The translations under genes and the position numbers were made by a program. From Rhizobium sp. BG4 (GTDB taxonomy: Bacteria > Pseudomonadota > Alphaproteobacteria > Rhizobiales > Rhizobiaceae): DNA of 64,000 nucleotides. The stretch covers positions 1,824,501 through 1,888,500 of the forward strand of contig NZ_CP044125.1 of NCBI RefSeq assembly GCF_016864575.1, read 5' to 3'. This document shows, piece by piece, positions 1-11,983 of this stretch (position 1 is the stretch's first letter; the number at the start of each line of letters is the position of its first letter). Under the pieces are notes generated by a model. The model had not been told where the DNA came from and did no database searches. It saw only the letters and a program-made list of their open reading frames with translations.

Positions 1-1172
1 TGCGCAAACAGGAATTGATGTTTGCGATCCTGAAGGTTCTCGCCAGCCAGGACGTCGAGATCATCGGCGAAGGCGTCGTCGAAGTGCTGCAGGACGGGTT
101 TGGCTTCCTGCGCTCCGCTAACGCAAACTATCTGCCGGGTCCTGACGATATCTATATCTCCCCGTCGCAGATCCGCCGCTTCTCGCTGAAGACAGGTGAC
201 ACCGTGGAGGGCCCGATCCGCGGACCGAAGGAAGGCGAGCGCTACTTCGCGCTGCTCAAAGTCAACACGATCAATTTCGACGATCCGGAGAAGATCCGTC
301 ACAAGGTTCACTTCGACAACCTGACGCCGCTTTATCCGAACGAGCGCTTCCGTATGGAGCTCGATATTCCGACCTCGAAGGATCTGTCTTCGCGCGTCAT
401 CGATCTCGTCGCCCCGCTCGGCAAGGGCCAGCGCGGTCTGATCGTTGCTCCGCCGCGTACCGGTAAGACGGTTCTCTTGCAGAACATCGCGCATTCGATC
501 ACGGCAAACCATCCGGAATGCTACCTGATCGTTCTCTTGATCGACGAGCGTCCGGAAGAAGTGACGGACATGCAGCGCTCGGTGCGCGGCGAAGTCATCT
601 CGTCCACCTTCGATGAGCCGGCCGTTCGCCACGTTCAGGTCGCTGAAATGGTCATCGAGAAGGCCAAGCGCCTCGTTGAACATGGCCGCGACGTCGTCAT
701 TCTGCTCGACTCCATCACCCGCCTCGGCCGCGCGTACAACACGGTTGTTCCGTCTTCCGGTAAGGTTCTGACCGGTGGTGTAGACGCTAACGCCCTGCAG
801 CGCCCGAAGCGCTTCTTCGGTGCCGCCCGTAACATCGAAGAGGGCGGCTCGCTGACGATTATCGCAACGGCGCTGATCGATACCGGCAGCCGTATGGACG
901 AAGTCATTTTCGAAGAGTTCAAGGGTACCGGCAACTCGGAAATCGTCCTCGACCGCAAGGTTGCCGACAAGCGTATCTTCCCGGCGATGGATATCCTCAA
1001 GTCCGGTACGCGTAAGGAAGATCTGCTGGTGCCGCGCCAGGATCTCCAGAAGATCTTCGTGCTCCGCCGTATCCTGGCTCCGATGGGCACGACCGATGCA
1101 ATCGAATTCCTCATCGATAAGTTGAAGCAGACGAAGAACAACCCTGACTTCTTCGACTCGATGAACACCTGA
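1..1172 (+). CDS. rho: Transcription termination factor Rho (5' truncated by window edge)
   Basis: Hexameric RNA-dependent ATPase that terminates transcription. The frame is already open at base 3 and reads [11 protein letters not shown], so the first ATG in view (base 18) is internal; about 30 N-terminal residues lie outside the window if the protein has the usual rhizobial length near 421. Visible landmarks are the cold-shock-like RNA-binding region (GFGFLRS), the Walker A motif APPRTGKT, the Walker B stretch [10 protein letters not shown], and the C-terminal Rho-specific region [10 protein letters not shown] strong hairpin follows the stop, and mnmE comes next on the same strand. The product is certain; only the start is missing. 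Confidence 0.97.
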   Translation, partial: RKQELMFAILKVLASQDVEIIGEGVVEVLQDGFGFLRSANANYLPGPDDIYISPSQIRRFSLKTGDTVEGPIRGPKEGERYFALLKVNTINFDDPEKIRHKVHFDNLTPLYPNERFRMELDIPTSKDLSSRVIDLVAPLGKGQRGLIVAPPRTGKTVLLQNIAHSITANHPECYLIVLLIDERPEEVTDMQRSVRGEVISSTFDEPAVRHVQVAEMVIEKAKRLVEHGRDVVILLDSITRLGRAYNTVVPSSGKVLTGGVDANALQRPKRFFGAARNIEEGGSLTIIATALIDTGSRMDEVIFEEFKGTGNSEIVLDRKVADKRIFPAMDILKSGTRKEDLLVPRQDLQKIFVLRRILAPMGTTDAIEFLIDKLKQTKNNPDFFDSMNT

Positions 1173-1199
1173 TCCGTTAGCCGGATTCATCCATACAGG

Positions 1200-1226
1200 C
1201 CGGTCGCATCTAGCGGCCGGCTTTGT
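1200..1226 (+). terminator. Intrinsic terminator after rho
   Basis: A stem of about nine base pairs (1200-1208 with 1214-1222, including one G-U pair) closes a five-base loop and is followed by the T-rich tract TTTGTTATTTT. It sits 28 bases after the rho stop and 31 bases before mnmE, so it probably separates the two transcripts. Confidence 0.75.
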
Positions 1227-1253
1227 TATTTTGGGAGCCGGAGAGAGCAAGCG

Positions 1254-2558
1254 ATGACGCGACAAACGATCTATGCCCTGTCGAGCGGCGGCCTTCCCTC
1301 GGGCGTCGCTGTCGTTCGCATCAGCGGTCCGGCGACGGCGGCAGCACTTCAGCATCTGATCGGCACCCTCCCCTCTCCGAGGCAGGCCAGCCTGCGAACG
1401 ATTCGAAACCGGAACGGTGACCCGATCGATTCGGGTCTGATCCTATTCTTCCCGAGCCCCGCATCGTTCACCGGTGAAGACTGCGCCGAACTGCAGATTC
1501 ATGGCGGCCGCGCCGTTGTTCAAAGCCTGCTTCAGTGCCTGAGCGAAATTCCCGGGCTGCGTCTTGCCGTAGAAGGTGAGTTCTCGCGCCGGGCATTTGA
1601 GAACGGCAAGCTTGATCTCGTTGAGATCGAAGGCTTGGCCGATCTGATTGCTGCCGAGACCGAGATGCAGCGGCGCCTGGCCGTAGAGCACAGCTCAGGA
1701 CACCTTTCCAAGCTATACGATTCGTGGGCGGAACGATTGACGCGTTGCCGCGCGCTGATTGAGGCGGAACTGGACTTTGCTGACGAGGACGATGTTCCCG
1801 GCTCGGTTTCGGATCAGGTATGGGCAGAGGTCAACCGCCTAAAGTCCGAGATATCTGCGCATCTTGCAAATGCAGATGCCGGCGAGATCATCCGGGATGG
1901 TTTTAAGGTCGTCATCGCCGGCGCGCCGAATGCCGGCAAGTCGTCGCTGATGAATGCCCTCGCCCAGCGCGATGTGGCGATTGTTACCGACATAGCCGGC
2001 ACCACTCGTGATGTGCTCCAGGTCGATCTCGATATCGGTGGCTTTCTGGTGAAGCTTTACGATACGGCTGGACTTCGCGAGACAGAGGAACGCGTCGAGC
2101 GTGAGGGTATCCGCCGCGCCGAAAACCTTGTTGCCCAGGCGGACTTGGTGCTGTATTTGCATGACCAATCGTCTGGCCTGAGTGCGGAGCATGCTGTTAG
2201 CGGCGATGCGCGTGTCAATATCGGGACAAAGGCGGATCTTGCTGTTGCCTCGGATGCGTTTGATCTGTCGATATCGGTGCAGACGGGCGAAGGTCTGGAC
2301 GAGCTCAGGCTGCTGATCGGCGATCGGATCGCCCGCACGGTGCGGCCCGAGAGCTTGGCTTTGCCGAGCCGGCTGAGACATAAAGATTCGCTTGCGGAAT
2401 GTTTGCGAGCCATCGGGATTGCCCTGTCCACGGGCGAGCTTGACCTCAGAGCCGAAGAGCTGCGGGTCGCGGCGAATGCACTTGGCAGGATTACCGGCCG
2501 GGTCGATGTAGAGAATCTCCTTGACGTGATCTTCTCCGAGTTCTGCATCGGTAAATGA
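1254..2558 (+). CDS. mnmE: tRNA uridine-5-carboxymethylaminomethyl(34) synthesis GTPase MnmE
   Basis: GTPase that works with MnmG to place the carboxymethylaminomethyl group on C5 of wobble uridine 34 in several tRNAs. The 434-residue protein has the N-terminal folate-binding domain (start [13 protein letters not shown]), a helical domain, and an inserted G domain with G1 [10 protein letters not shown]2 region GTTRD and G3 DTAGLRE. The G4 position reads GTKAD rather than the classical NKxD. It ends with the catalytic C-terminal signature CIGK. The ATG is preceded by a purine-rich GGAG/GAGAGAG sequence. Its partner mnmG follows on the same strand, separated by a short spacer that carries two parS sites. 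Confidence 0.97.
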   Translation: MTRQTIYALSSGGLPSGVAVVRISGPATAAALQHLIGTLPSPRQASLRTIRNRNGDPIDSGLILFFPSPASFTGEDCAELQIHGGRAVVQSLLQCLSEIPGLRLAVEGEFSRRAFENGKLDLVEIEGLADLIAAETEMQRRLAVEHSSGHLSKLYDSWAERLTRCRALIEAELDFADEDDVPGSVSDQVWAEVNRLKSEISAHLANADAGEIIRDGFKVVIAGAPNAGKSSLMNALAQRDVAIVTDIAGTTRDVLQVDLDIGGFLVKLYDTAGLRETEERVEREGIRRAENLVAQADLVLYLHDQSSGLSAEHAVSGDARVNIGTKADLAVASDAFDLSISVQTGEGLDELRLLIGDRIARTVRPESLALPSRLRHKDSLAECLRAIGIALSTGELDLRAEELRVAANALGRITGRVDVENLLDVIFSEFCIGK

Positions 2559-2571
2559 TTCACGTGAAACA
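2556..2571. other. parS site 1 (ParB centromere)
   Basis: The 16-mer TGATTCACGTGAAACA matches the parS consensus TGTTTCACGTGAAACA at 15 of 16 positions. It overlaps the mnmE stop codon and lies about 3.4 kb from parB. Confidence 0.85.
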
Positions 2572-2592
2572 CTGGATGGCCGCAAGCGCGTG

Positions 2593-2608
2593 AATTTCAC
2601 GTGAAACG
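2593..2608. other. parS-like site 2
   Basis: AATTTCACGTGAAACG keeps the palindromic core TTTCACGTGAAA and matches the 16-base consensus at 13 positions. Its centre is 37 bases from the centre of site 1, in the mnmE-mnmG spacer. Confidence 0.75.
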
Positions 2609-2632
2609 CGGCGAGTATCGGATGCTCAGAGC

Positions 2633-4492
2633 ATGAAGTACGATGTCATCATCATTGGCGGTGGCCATGCAGGCACGGAAGCGGCAAGTGCTGCTGCCCG
2701 TCTCGGCGCCAAGACCGCGCTTGTAACCCATCGCCGGGATACGATCGGCGTGATGTCTTGCAATCCCGCGATCGGCGGGCTTGGGAAGGGACATCTGGTT
2801 CGCGAGGTTGATGCGCTCGATGGCCTTATGGGCCGTGTTGCAGACGCCGGCGGCATTCAGTTCCGCATGCTCAATCGCAAGAAGGGCCCGGCGGTCCGCG
2901 GCCCACGGACGCAGGCGGACCGCAAACTCTATCGCGAGGCTATGCTGCGCGAGATCGAAGCAATCGAGAACCTCGATATCATTGAAGGCGATGCCTTTGA
3001 TCTCAGGGTTGAGGATGGCGTTGTTACCGGCGTCATCATGAAAGATAGCCGGATTCTGGAATGCCGCGCTGTTGTCCTGACGGCGGGCACATTTCTTCGC
3101 GGCCTTATCCATATCGGCGATAAGAAGATCCCAGCCGGACGCGTCGGTGAGGAACCTTCCGTCGGCTTGTCGGGTACGCTGCTGCGGCTCGGCATCAAGC
3201 TTGGCCGCCTGAAGACCGGCACGCCGGCTCGGCTTGATGGCCGCACGATTGACTGGGCGTCCGTCGGCCGGCAGGCCGCCGATGATGAGTTGATCCCCTT
3301 CTCGTTCATGACAGATCGCATTACCAATGCGCAGGTCGAATGCGGCGTGACGCGGACCACCTCTGCGACGCACAAGATCATCGCCGATAATCTCAACCGC
3401 TCCGCAATGTACTCCGGCCAGATCGAAGGTGTAGGGCCGCGCTATTGCCCGTCGATCGAGGACAAGATCGTCAAGTTCGGCGAGCGCGACGGCCACCAGA
3501 TCTTCCTTGAACCTGAAGGCTTGGATGATCATACGATCTATCCGAACGGCATTTCTACGTCCCTCCCTGCTGAGGTGCAGGAAGAGTTCATCCGTACAAT
3601 CCCCGGTCTTGAAGCGGTGTCGATCCTGCAGCCGGGCTATGCGATTGAATACGATCACGTCGATCCGCGCGAGCTCACACCATCGTTGGAGCTCAAGCGT
3701 CTATCGGGGCTGTTTCTTGCCGGTCAGATCAATGGCACGACCGGTTATGAGGAAGCGGCGGCACAGGGTCTGGTCGCCGGCCTCAATGCGGCGCGTCTTG
3801 CAGGAGGTTCGGATCCTTTCGTCCTCAGCCGGACGAACTCCTATATTGGCGTGATGATCGACGATCTGACATCGCGGGGCGTTGCCGAGCCCTATCGGAT
3901 GTTCACCTCTCGAGCGGAGTACCGCCTGTCGCTTCGTGCCGACAATGCCGATGTGCGGCTGACGCCGATCGGGTTGGAGATTGGCTGCGTGAGCAGCGCA
4001 CGCGCGCAGCGGTTCGCGGCTTATGATGAGCAACTCGATGCGGCGCGCGCGATGCTTCAATCTCTGGAGACCACGCCGAACGAAGCGCGACGTGCCGGCC
4101 TGATGATCAATCTCGATGGGCAGCGCCGAACGGCGTACGAGCTTCTTTCTTACCCGGACTTCAGCCTGACGGATATCGCGAAGATTTGGCCAGACATTGC
4201 CACGCTTGATGCCAGGATCGGTGAGGCGATGGATATCGAGGCATCGTATGCAGTGTATATGAAGCGGCAAGCTGTTGATATTGCTGATATAAAGCGCGAT
4301 GAAGACCGTCTGATCCCCGCGAATTTCGACTATTCGCAGCTTTCGGGTCTTTCGAATGAGTTGAAACAGAAGCTGCAGCGCGCGGAGCCATACAGCATTG
4401 CGCAAGCGGCGAAGATTGACGGTATGACGCCGGCGGCCATATCGCTATTGCTCGTCCATCTGCGGCGCGCTGATATGGCACGCGCCATCTAA
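2633..4492 (+). CDS. mnmG: tRNA uridine-5-carboxymethylaminomethyl(34) synthesis enzyme MnmG
   Basis: FAD- and NADH-dependent partner of MnmE in wobble-uridine modification of tRNA. The 619-residue frame has the family length. It opens with the dinucleotide-binding motif [10 protein letters not shown], has the family signatures [24 protein letters not shown] (in two overlapping parts) and YEEAAAQG, and ends with the helical C-terminal domain that contacts MnmE and tRNA. The ATG at 2633 is the first in frame after the parS spacer. The order mnmE-mnmG-rsmG-parA-parB is the classical origin-proximal arrangement. Confidence 0.97.
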   Translation: MKYDVIIIGGGHAGTEAASAAARLGAKTALVTHRRDTIGVMSCNPAIGGLGKGHLVREVDALDGLMGRVADAGGIQFRMLNRKKGPAVRGPRTQADRKLYREAMLREIEAIENLDIIEGDAFDLRVEDGVVTGVIMKDSRILECRAVVLTAGTFLRGLIHIGDKKIPAGRVGEEPSVGLSGTLLRLGIKLGRLKTGTPARLDGRTIDWASVGRQAADDELIPFSFMTDRITNAQVECGVTRTTSATHKIIADNLNRSAMYSGQIEGVGPRYCPSIEDKIVKFGERDGHQIFLEPEGLDDHTIYPNGISTSLPAEVQEEFIRTIPGLEAVSILQPGYAIEYDHVDPRELTPSLELKRLSGLFLAGQINGTTGYEEAAAQGLVAGLNAARLAGGSDPFVLSRTNSYIGVMIDDLTSRGVAEPYRMFTSRAEYRLSLRADNADVRLTPIGLEIGCVSSARAQRFAAYDEQLDAARAMLQSLETTPNEARRAGLMINLDGQRRTAYELLSYPDFSLTDIAKIWPDIATLDARIGEAMDIEASYAVYMKRQAVDIADIKRDEDRLIPANFDYSQLSGLSNELKQKLQRAEPYSIAQAAKIDGMTPAAISLLLVHLRRADMARAI

Positions 4493-4514
4493 TACACGCG
4501 AAAAGAGTTCTTGA

Positions 4515-5132
4515 ATGAAGCTGAACGGTCAAAGTGTTTCACGTGAAACACAGGCGCGACTCGAGCATTTTCTGCAACTTTTCCAGAAGTGGGCCAAGAC
4601 CATAAATCTGGTGGCGCCCTCCACACTCTCCGATGCATGGGACCGCCACATCGTCGATAGCGCTCAGATCTACCAGCTGAGCCCCGGCGCGAAGACCTGG
4701 GTGGATTTGGGTAGCGGTGGCGGCTTTCCGGGTGTGATTACCGCTATCCTGATGGCTGAACAGGCCAATGGGTGGGTACATCTTGTCGAAAGCAACAACA
4801 AGAAGGCCTCGTTTCTGCGGCTTGCACTACGCGAGACCAATGCGCGCGGTTCTGTCCATGCTGTCAGAATCGAGGATGTCTACAAGGAAGTGCCTGACAG
4901 TGATGCCATTTCAGGCCGTGCGCTAGCCGATCTGGACAAACTGTTAGAATTCTCAAAGCCGTGGATGGATCGAAATGAAGAATGCCAGGCTTTCTTCCAT
5001 AAAGGCCGGGATTACCGATCCGAGATTAAGAAAGCGCATGGCCGCTGGCAATTCGATCTGGTAGAACATACGAGTGTCGTCGAGAGAGATTCCGTTATTC
5101 TCGAAATCTCCAAACTCCGGCACTTGGTTTAA
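4515..5132 (+). CDS. rsmG: 16S rRNA (guanine(527)-N7)-methyltransferase RsmG
   Basis: SAM-dependent methyltransferase (formerly GidB) that makes m7G527 in 16S rRNA; loss of function in other bacteria gives low-level streptomycin resistance. The protein has 205 residues, with the SAM-binding motif [13 protein letters not shown] and a downstream acidic VESN motif. Its N-terminal sequence VSRET is encoded by a perfect parS palindrome, so the DNA has a double role there. It starts 22 bases after the mnmG stop and ends 16 bases before the parA start, so it looks co-transcribed with both. Confidence 0.95.
   Translation: MKLNGQSVSRETQARLEHFLQLFQKWAKTINLVAPSTLSDAWDRHIVDSAQIYQLSPGAKTWVDLGSGGGFPGVITAILMAEQANGWVHLVESNNKKASFLRLALRETNARGSVHAVRIEDVYKEVPDSDAISGRALADLDKLLEFSKPWMDRNEECQAFFHKGRDYRSEIKKAHGRWQFDLVEHTSVVERDSVILEISKLRHLV
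4535..4550. other. parS site 3, perfect palindrome inside rsmG
   Basis: TGTTTCACGTGAAACA is a 16 of 16 match to the alphaproteobacterial parS consensus. It lies in codons 7-12 of rsmG, 1.4 kb before parB. Confidence 0.93.
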
Positions 5133-5148
5133 CGATTTTGGATCATCG

Positions 5149-5946
5149 ATGATGGCTGGCGAGCGAAACCGGATTATCACCATAGCAAATCAGAAGGGCG
5201 GCGTCGGCAAAACGACGACGGCCATCAATCTGGCGACTGCGCTTGCCGCGATCGGTGAGCGTGTTCTGATCGTCGATCTTGATCCGCAGGGTAACGCCAG
5301 CACAGGACTTGGTATCGATCGCAAGGATCGCCGGGTCTCGTCCTACGACCTGCTGGTCGGCGAAGCGGGTGTTCGGGAAACCGCACAGCAGACTGCCGTG
5401 CCTAATCTTTTCATCGTGCCGTCGACCATGGATCTGCTCGGGATCGAGATGGAGATCGCGCAACAGTCCGACCGCGTCTTCAAGCTGAAGAAGGCTCTCG
5501 CGAGCGAGGAAGCCTTTGAGTTCTCGTACATCATCCTGGACTGCCCGCCGTCGTTCAACCTGCTGACGATGAACGCGATGGCCGCTGCTCACTCGGTTCT
5601 TGTGCCGCTGCAGTGCGAATTCTTCGCGCTTGAAGGTCTCAGCCAGTTGCTCGAAACCGTCGATCAGGTTCGCCGGACGGTCAATCCGAGGTTGGATATC
5701 CAGGGTATCGTGCTGACAATGTTTGATGCCCGAAACAATCTGGCGCAGCAGGTGGTCAACGACGTCAGGACGCATCTCGGCGAGAAGGTCTACCATACGT
5801 TGATTCCGAGGAATGTTCGCGTTTCTGAAGCGCCCTCCTACGGCAAGCCCGCCATTCTCTACGATCTGAAGTGCGCCGGCAGTCAAGCCTATCTGCAGCT
5901 GGCGTCGGAAGTGATCCAGCGCGAACGCCAGCGCCTCGCAGCTTGA
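5149..5946 (+). CDS. parA: Chromosome partitioning ATPase ParA
   Basis: Deviant Walker ATPase that forms a nucleoid gradient and moves ParB-parS complexes during chromosome segregation. The core begins MAGERNRIITIANQ and carries the deviant Walker A motif KGGVGKTTT, then DLDPQGNAS and DCPPSF. Two tandem ATGs (5149 and 5152) precede it; ATG 5152 gives 264 residues, the usual rhizobial length. A longer in-frame start at 5074 inside rsmG is rejected because it would add a non-conserved leader. parB follows after 21 bases. Confidence 0.95.
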   Translation: MMAGERNRIITIANQKGGVGKTTTAINLATALAAIGERVLIVDLDPQGNASTGLGIDRKDRRVSSYDLLVGEAGVRETAQQTAVPNLFIVPSTMDLLGIEMEIAQQSDRVFKLKKALASEEAFEFSYIILDCPPSFNLLTMNAMAAAHSVLVPLQCEFFALEGLSQLLETVDQVRRTVNPRLDIQGIVLTMFDARNNLAQQVVNDVRTHLGEKVYHTLIPRNVRVSEAPSYGKPAILYDLKCAGSQAYLQLASEVIQRERQRLAA

Positions 5947-5967
5947 ATTGTAAAGTGAGTTGAGACC

Positions 5968-6852
5968 ATGAACGACGATGTTTCGAAGAGGCGCCTTGGG
6001 CGCGGACTTGCTGCGCTGATCGGCGAGATGGATCAGCCGGTTCCAGTCGAGGGCGAGAAGCCCAGCGTGAGCGCCGATCGCCAGGTACCGATCGAGTTCG
6101 TGAGCCGCAACCCGCGCAACCCGCGCCGCTTCTTCGATGACACCGAGCTGCATGACCTCGCGAGCTCGATCCGCCAGCATGGCATCGTTCAGCCGATCGT
6201 CGTTCGGACGATCGGCGAAAGCCGCTTTGAGATCATCGCTGGTGAAAGGCGCTGGCGTGCCGCTCAGCTTGCCGGCCTGATCGAGATCCCGGTTCTGGTT
6301 CGTGATGTCGACGACAAGACGGCGCTGGAGATCGCCATTGTCGAGAACGTCCAGCGTTCCGATCTCAATCCGCTTGAAGAGGCGCTGGGCTACGAGCAGC
6401 TGATCGCCGAGTATGGCTATACGCAGAACGATCTCGGCGAAATCATTGGTAAGAGCCGCAGCCATGTTGCGAATTCGCTTCGCCTGTTGAAGCTTCCCGA
6501 TCAGGTTCGCGATCTCCTCGCTGCTGGCAGCCTTTCGGCAGGCCATGCGCGCGCCCTGGTGTCGACTTCGGATCCGGCGATGCTGGCGAAGACGATTGTC
6601 GCCAAGGGCATGTCGGTGCGCGATGCCGAGCGCCTGGCGCAGAACGATATCAAGGCGCAGTCGGAGCCCAAAAGTTCCGGCCCACGACTGGATCAGAAAG
6701 ATTCGGATACGCTGGCGCTGGAACGCACGCTGTCCGACGCGCTTGGCCTTGACGTGACGATCAATCACAAGGCCAGTGGCGGGCAGATCAAGATCGCCTA
6801 TAAGTCATTGGAACAATTGGAAGAAATCTGCCGGCTTCTGGAACGCCGCTGA
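5968..6852 (+). CDS. parB: Chromosome partitioning protein ParB
   Basis: CTP-dependent DNA clamp that loads at parS and spreads on neighbouring DNA. The 294-residue protein has the N-terminal ParA-interacting segment (KRRLGRGLAALIGE), the CTPase/ParB box with GERRWRAAQLAG and ENVQRSDLNPLEEA, a central helix-turn-helix for parS recognition (TQNDLGEIIGKSRSHVANS), and a C-terminal dimerisation domain ending LEQLEEICRLLERR. It is co-transcribed with parA. Its stop abuts the holA stop on the other strand with no intervening base. Confidence 0.97.
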   Translation: MNDDVSKRRLGRGLAALIGEMDQPVPVEGEKPSVSADRQVPIEFVSRNPRNPRRFFDDTELHDLASSIRQHGIVQPIVVRTIGESRFEIIAGERRWRAAQLAGLIEIPVLVRDVDDKTALEIAIVENVQRSDLNPLEEALGYEQLIAEYGYTQNDLGEIIGKSRSHVANSLRLLKLPDQVRDLLAAGSLSAGHARALVSTSDPAMLAKTIVAKGMSVRDAERLAQNDIKAQSEPKSSGPRLDQKDSDTLALERTLSDALGLDVTINHKASGGQIKIAYKSLEQLEEICRLLERR

Positions 6853-7890
6853 TCAGCCCTTGCGGCCGGATTGCAGCGTTGTCGATAGCAGGGTCTGGAG
6901 GGCGATGCTGTCTTCCAGGCTCTGACGCTTGCGCGTCTGCAGGATCGCTGCGTGCAGGCGGTTTGTTTCGCGGGCGATTGCTTCCGCTGACCAGATTCTC
7001 AATGCCTGCTCGATGATCGGCTTGCGCCTGAAATGCAGGTGGCGGCCGAGGGTCTGCATTACTTGCCCGGCCTGCAGCCGCTTCTCATCCATTTCGGCCC
7101 GCATCGTATCCAGAAGCTGGAACTGCTTCAGACATGCCTGGATGACGAGGAAGATTGCCGTTTTCGATGCGGTGATCTTCTGCATGGCATGCAGAAATGT
7201 CGTCGTGTTGCCGCTCAGGATCGCGTCAACGGCATCATCGACCGAGATGGCGCTAGCGTCGCCGATGATCTCATCGACGTGGTGCTCTTCTATCGTATCC
7301 ATTCCGCGGCAATAAAGGGCGAGCTTGCGCACCTCGTTGCGTGAGGCGATACGGTCACCGCCGATCAATTCCACCAGTGTCTGGCGTGCTGCGGGGGTGA
7401 TGCGCAATCCTTCCGCAGCCAGTTCGTTGTCAATCAGCGCGTTCAGGGCGCGCGCGTCGTCAGCATAGCATGGGATAACCGCGACCGTACGGGCGCCTTC
7501 CACCACCTTGCGCAGAAGCGAACCCTTCTTGAGGTCGCCGGCTTCAACGATAACCGATGTTCCCTCTGGGGGCTTGGCAGCGAGCAATTGCAGGGCATCG
7601 ACCAGATATTTCTCGTTGGCGGCGCCTCTGATCCAGATCAGTTTCTCGCCGCCAAACAGGCCGATCGAACCTGCCTCGTCCATCAGCCGGCCAGGATCTT
7701 TCTGGAGGTCGCCGATATCGAGCTTGATCAGCGAAAAGGGATCGTCGAGCGCGACGCCGCTTTTGGCGGCGATCTGTGAGGCGCGCTCGGAAACCAGGCC
7801 CCGGTCGGGACCATATATCACAAAGAGGCTGTAGGCGGCGGCGGAGCGCTGAAGGAAGCCTTCGAACTCATGCGACTTGATTTCCGCCAC
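6853..7890 (-). CDS. holA: DNA polymerase III subunit delta
   Basis: Clamp-loader delta subunit, which opens the beta clamp for loading on DNA. The 345-residue protein starts MAEIKSHEFEGFLQRS and shows the family pattern: an N-terminal AAA+-like fold without a functional P-loop (FVIYGPDRGLVSERA), then a C-terminal helical domain that joins the loader ring. It is the last gene of a minus-strand set leuS-lptE-holA, with ten bases between lptE and holA. The leuS-lptE-holA order is common in alphaproteobacteria. Confidence 0.92.
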   Translation of the reverse strand: MAEIKSHEFEGFLQRSAAAYSLFVIYGPDRGLVSERASQIAAKSGVALDDPFSLIKLDIGDLQKDPGRLMDEAGSIGLFGGEKLIWIRGAANEKYLVDALQLLAAKPPEGTSVIVEAGDLKKGSLLRKVVEGARTVAVIPCYADDARALNALIDNELAAEGLRITPAARQTLVELIGGDRIASRNEVRKLALYCRGMDTIEEHHVDEIIGDASAISVDDAVDAILSGNTTTFLHAMQKITASKTAIFLVIQACLKQFQLLDTMRAEMDEKRLQAGQVMQTLGRHLHFRRKPIIEQALRIWSAEAIARETNRLHAAILQTRKRQSLEDSIALQTLLSTTLQSGRKG

Positions 7891-7900
7891 AGCCCTGCCC

Positions 7901-8411
7901 TCAGCGGCCGAGGGCGGCGGCGATATCGAGGCCTACGAATTCTGCAGCTTCGCGTGCGGCGCGGTTTTCCGCGTCGCGAACAGCACGCTGCTTAGCGAAT
8001 TCCTGGCCGGGATAATCCAGCAGGGCAGTCGCATAGCGATTTCCCGCCTTGATGACCTGGCTGTCCTTGGTCGAGCGCAGCGTATAGTCGACGCTGACCG
8101 TGACGCGGCCGGCGCGGGCAGTGTCCGATGACTGCACGAGCAGTGTGTCGGTAACGCTCGAGCGGACGTGGATTTCGGCTTCATATTCCGGGTTTTCCGC
8201 CTCGCCGGCTCCGCGGCCGGCGATGAAGATCAGCCGGTTGCGGACTTCCTGCTCGACGCGCGAGGTCGCCTCGGAGAAGCCGACCGACGAGAGCTTCGCG
8301 GTGACCCCGGAGGATTCCGAGTAGAGCGGACGGACCTGGCAGGAGCTCAGCAGTGCCGCGGAAGCGATGATGATGCCGAGAGCGGCGCGGCGGCCGAGCT
8401 TCGAAGCGAAA

Positions 8412-8422
<11 letters not shown>
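7901..8422 (-). CDS. lptE: LPS assembly lipoprotein LptE
   Basis: Outer-membrane lipoprotein that plugs the LptD barrel and helps to insert LPS in the outer leaflet. The 173-residue protein has a signal peptide with a basic start ([10 protein letters not shown]), a hydrophobic core and the lipobox LLSSC, with the acylated cysteine at residue 28, followed by QVRPLYSES, typical of the family. Its start overlaps the 3' end of leuS by 11 bases, which suggests translational coupling. Family sequence conservation is low, so the call relies on the lipobox, the YS motif and the leuS-holA context. Confidence 0.88.
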
Positions 8423-11042
<2,620 letters not shown>

Positions 11043-11242
11043 GGTATTCGAATTTCCGGAAAATCAGGGGAAGTTGGTGGTGACCTTCACCACGAAACCA
11101 CCGTAGCGTCAAGTTTTGCGGGTGCTGCAAATGCCCGATCGGGCGCAGGAAAGGCCGTTTTCGGGCCGGTGGGTCTTGGCAAGCACGTATGCCGCGTTTA
11201 GTGCTCTGCCGTCATCACCTAGCATCATGTCGGGGGTAAGCG

Positions 11243-11902
11243 ATGGAACTTCAAGAGCGGCTGAACGAGGTGCGTTCGCGCATTGCCGAAGCAGAGGCCG
11301 GGATCAAGCGTCCGGCGGGCTCGGTGCAGCTTGTCGCGGTGTCCAAGACCTTCGATGCCGATGCCATCCGCCCGGCGATTGCCGTCGGTCAGCGGGTCTT
11401 CGGCGAGAATCGCGTGCAGGAAAGCCAGGGCAAATGGCCCGAGCTGAAAAGCGAGACGGCGGGCATTGAGCTGCATCTTATTGGTCCCCTGCAGTCGAAC
11501 AAGGCGGAAGATGCGGTCGCTCTCTTCGATGTTATCGAGACCGTCGACCGGGAGAAGATTGCCCGGGCGCTTGCAGATGAGATGAAGCGGCAGGGCAAAT
11601 CCGTTCGCCTCTATGTTCAGGTCAATACAGGACTGGAGCCGCAGAAGGCGGGTATTGCGCCAGACGATACCGCCGCTTTCGTCGATCTCTGCCGCAACGA
11701 GCTTGGGCTGGCGATCGAAGGGCTGATGTGCATTCCGCCGGCGGAGGAGAATCCTGGGCCGCATTTTGCCTTGCTTGCCAAGCTTGCAAAGGCTTGCGGG
11801 CTGACGAAACTGTCGATGGGCATGTCGGGAGATTATGAAACGGCCATTGCTTTCGGCGCCACAAGCGTGCGCGTCGGTTCGGCAATCTTCGGCGCGCGCT
11901 AA
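11243..11902 (+). CDS. YggS/PLPBP family pyridoxal-5'-phosphate-binding protein
   Basis: Single-domain fold-type III PLP carrier involved in vitamin B6 homeostasis; no catalytic activity is known for the family. The 219-residue protein has the PLP lysine at residue 35 in LVAVSKTF and the signatures FGENRVQE, LHLIGPLQSNK and LSMGMSGDYETAIAFGATSVRVGSAIFG. A G-rich stretch (GGGGG) lies six bases before the ATG. It is divergent from leuS and followed after about 80 bases by the propionyl-CoA synthetase gene, with no sign that the two are functionally linked. Confidence 0.93.
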   Translation: MELQERLNEVRSRIAEAEAGIKRPAGSVQLVAVSKTFDADAIRPAIAVGQRVFGENRVQESQGKWPELKSETAGIELHLIGPLQSNKAEDAVALFDVIETVDREKIARALADEMKRQGKSVRLYVQVNTGLEPQKAGIAPDDTAAFVDLCRNELGLAIEGLMCIPPAEENPGPHFALLAKLAKACGLTKLSMGMSGDYETAIAFGATSVRVGSAIFGAR

Positions 11903-11983
11903 GCTCGTCTTTCGTCGGGCTTCCTGTCCGCACGTCCCTCCCCTAGATTGGCTCTATAGCTTGCATGTCCTGGGGAGGAGCAG

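Noticed and set aside
5074..5148. Longer ParA start inside rsmG
   Set aside because: It overlaps rsmG by 59 bases and adds a leader absent from the family; tandem ATGs at 5149/5152 match the conserved start.
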